Below are positions 5,988-6,458 of a DNA stretch of 6,458 nucleotides, piece after piece. Under the pieces are notes generated by a model. It had not been told where the DNA came from. It worked only from the letters and a program-made list of their open reading frames with translations, and did no database searches. The stretch is taken from positions 1-6,458 of the forward strand of contig CALJZV010000394.1 in the NCBI GenBank assembly GCA_937983475.1. The letters are read 5' to 3'. The DNA is from an uncultured Verrucomicrobiales bacterium. Lineage in GTDB: Bacteria; Verrucomicrobiota; Verrucomicrobiia; Limisphaerales; JACDHS01. A program made the translations under genes and the position numbers. Position 1 is the stretch's first letter. Each line of letters opens with the position of its first letter.

Positions 5988-6458
5988 ATGATTCCACGAG
6001 CCATATTCCTCCTGATTGGTGTCTTGGCCGGAGGGATATTGGCTTGCGGTTGCAAAGGCCCACACCGACTTCCGGGCCCTGATTTTCCCCAAAAACGTCC
6101 TGCGCCATCTTCCCTGGGTTCGGTTCCTGCCGAGCCGCGCGCCGAAGCTTTTGCGCGTTACGCTGCCGGCATCAGTCATGAACTGAGTGGCCCGCCCGAA
6201 GATGCGCCTGAGGACTACCTTCGCGCGGCCAAGGCCGACACCAGCCAGCCTAACTTGAGAATTGAAACGGCCCATCGCCTTCTCCAGGCCAACCGAACAC
6301 AACCCGCGCTGGAGTTGCTCCAGAAAGCCGCCGGTCATCCCCAGGGGCCCGGCGATGTCCACGCGATGCTGGCCCGCGCCTACATTCAGTCCGGCGAAAC
6401 CAACGCCGCCATCATCGCCAATCAAACTGCCATTCGCAAAAATCCGCAGGCACTGGGC
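5988..6458 (+). CDS. TPR-repeat lipoprotein, N-terminal part
   Basis: The first 157 codons of an exported protein that runs off the right edge. The N-terminus has one arginine, a hydrophobic core (residues 5-19) and a cysteine at 20 in GGILACGC, a plausible signal peptidase II lipobox with a slightly unusual leucine at -2. A second cysteine lies at 22. A proline-rich linker (about 25-52) follows, then helical repeats from about residue 54. The stretches YLRAAKAD, AHRLLQANRTQPALELLQKA and VHAMLARAYIQSGETNAAI have the spacing of tetratricopeptide repeats, with N/Q-x-P turns between units. TPR lipoproteins usually act as protein-protein scaffolds at the envelope; the partner is unknown. The ATG at 5988 is chosen because it gives a complete signal sequence. 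No Shine-Dalgarno is seen. The frame stays open to the window end. It begins just after the terminator-like hairpin and is probably a separate or read-through unit. Confidence 0.82.
   Translation, partial: MIPRAIFLLIGVLAGGILACGCKGPHRLPGPDFPQKRPAPSSLGSVPAEPRAEAFARYAAGISHELSGPPEDAPEDYLRAAKADTSQPNLRIETAHRLLQANRTQPALELLQKAAGHPQGPGDVHAMLARAYIQSGETNAAIIANQTAIRKNPQALG

Noticed and set aside
5748..6425. A 225-codon minus-strand frame opposite the bS22-like and lipoprotein genes
   Set aside because: It runs through the hairpin region and has no recognisable motif, whereas the plus strand gives a lipobox and TPR repeats in an open frame to the window end.

Overview
The window looks like ordinary chromosome from a bacterium of the PVC group, most likely a Verrucomicrobiota member near Pedosphaera or Limisphaerales. 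This is inferred from the moderately GC-rich base composition, the almost complete lack of Shine-Dalgarno sequences, the type of long-form HisG, and two tiny very basic genes beside hisG. No mobile element, CRISPR array, tRNA or rRNA was seen. All taxonomy here rests on reading protein sequence, not on a search.

Left half, minus strand, reading right to left: a family 2 glycosyltransferase resembling dolichyl/polyprenyl-phosphate glucosyltransferase (3109-3972); a soluble receiver-GAF-PAS-HisKA_3-HATPase hybrid histidine kinase (1102-3039); its probable partner, a NarL/FixJ-type response regulator (422-1090); and the first 139 residues of a bile acid:sodium symporter (BASS) family transporter that runs off the left edge (1-417). 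The kinase, regulator and transporter genes are 11 and 4 bases apart and are almost surely one transcription unit. A short hairpin lies in the 69-base gap between the glycosyltransferase and the kinase.

Right half, plus strand: purN (4125-4751), a 47-codon lysine/arginine-rich gene (4768-4911), hisG (4895-5782, overlapping the small gene by 17 bases), and a 33-codon gene for a bS22/mS38-like (AURKAIP1/COX24 domain) ribosomal protein (5799-5900). A hairpin with a T-rich tail follows (5939-5980). After it starts a TPR-containing lipoprotein that runs off the right edge (5988-6458). The two halves are divergent, and the gap between them (3973-4124) holds an imperfect palindrome at 4058-4095.

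Functionally, the right-hand cluster joins purine synthesis (GAR transformylase), the PRPP-consuming first step of histidine synthesis (a pathway that returns AICAR to purine synthesis) and a ribosomal protein, which suggests a growth-linked unit. The left-hand cluster is a signalling-plus-transport unit with unknown signal and substrate. The least described items are the 47-residue basic protein, the bS22-like gene with its own candidate promoter inside the end of hisG, and the palindrome upstream of purN. No dramatic new system is evident.
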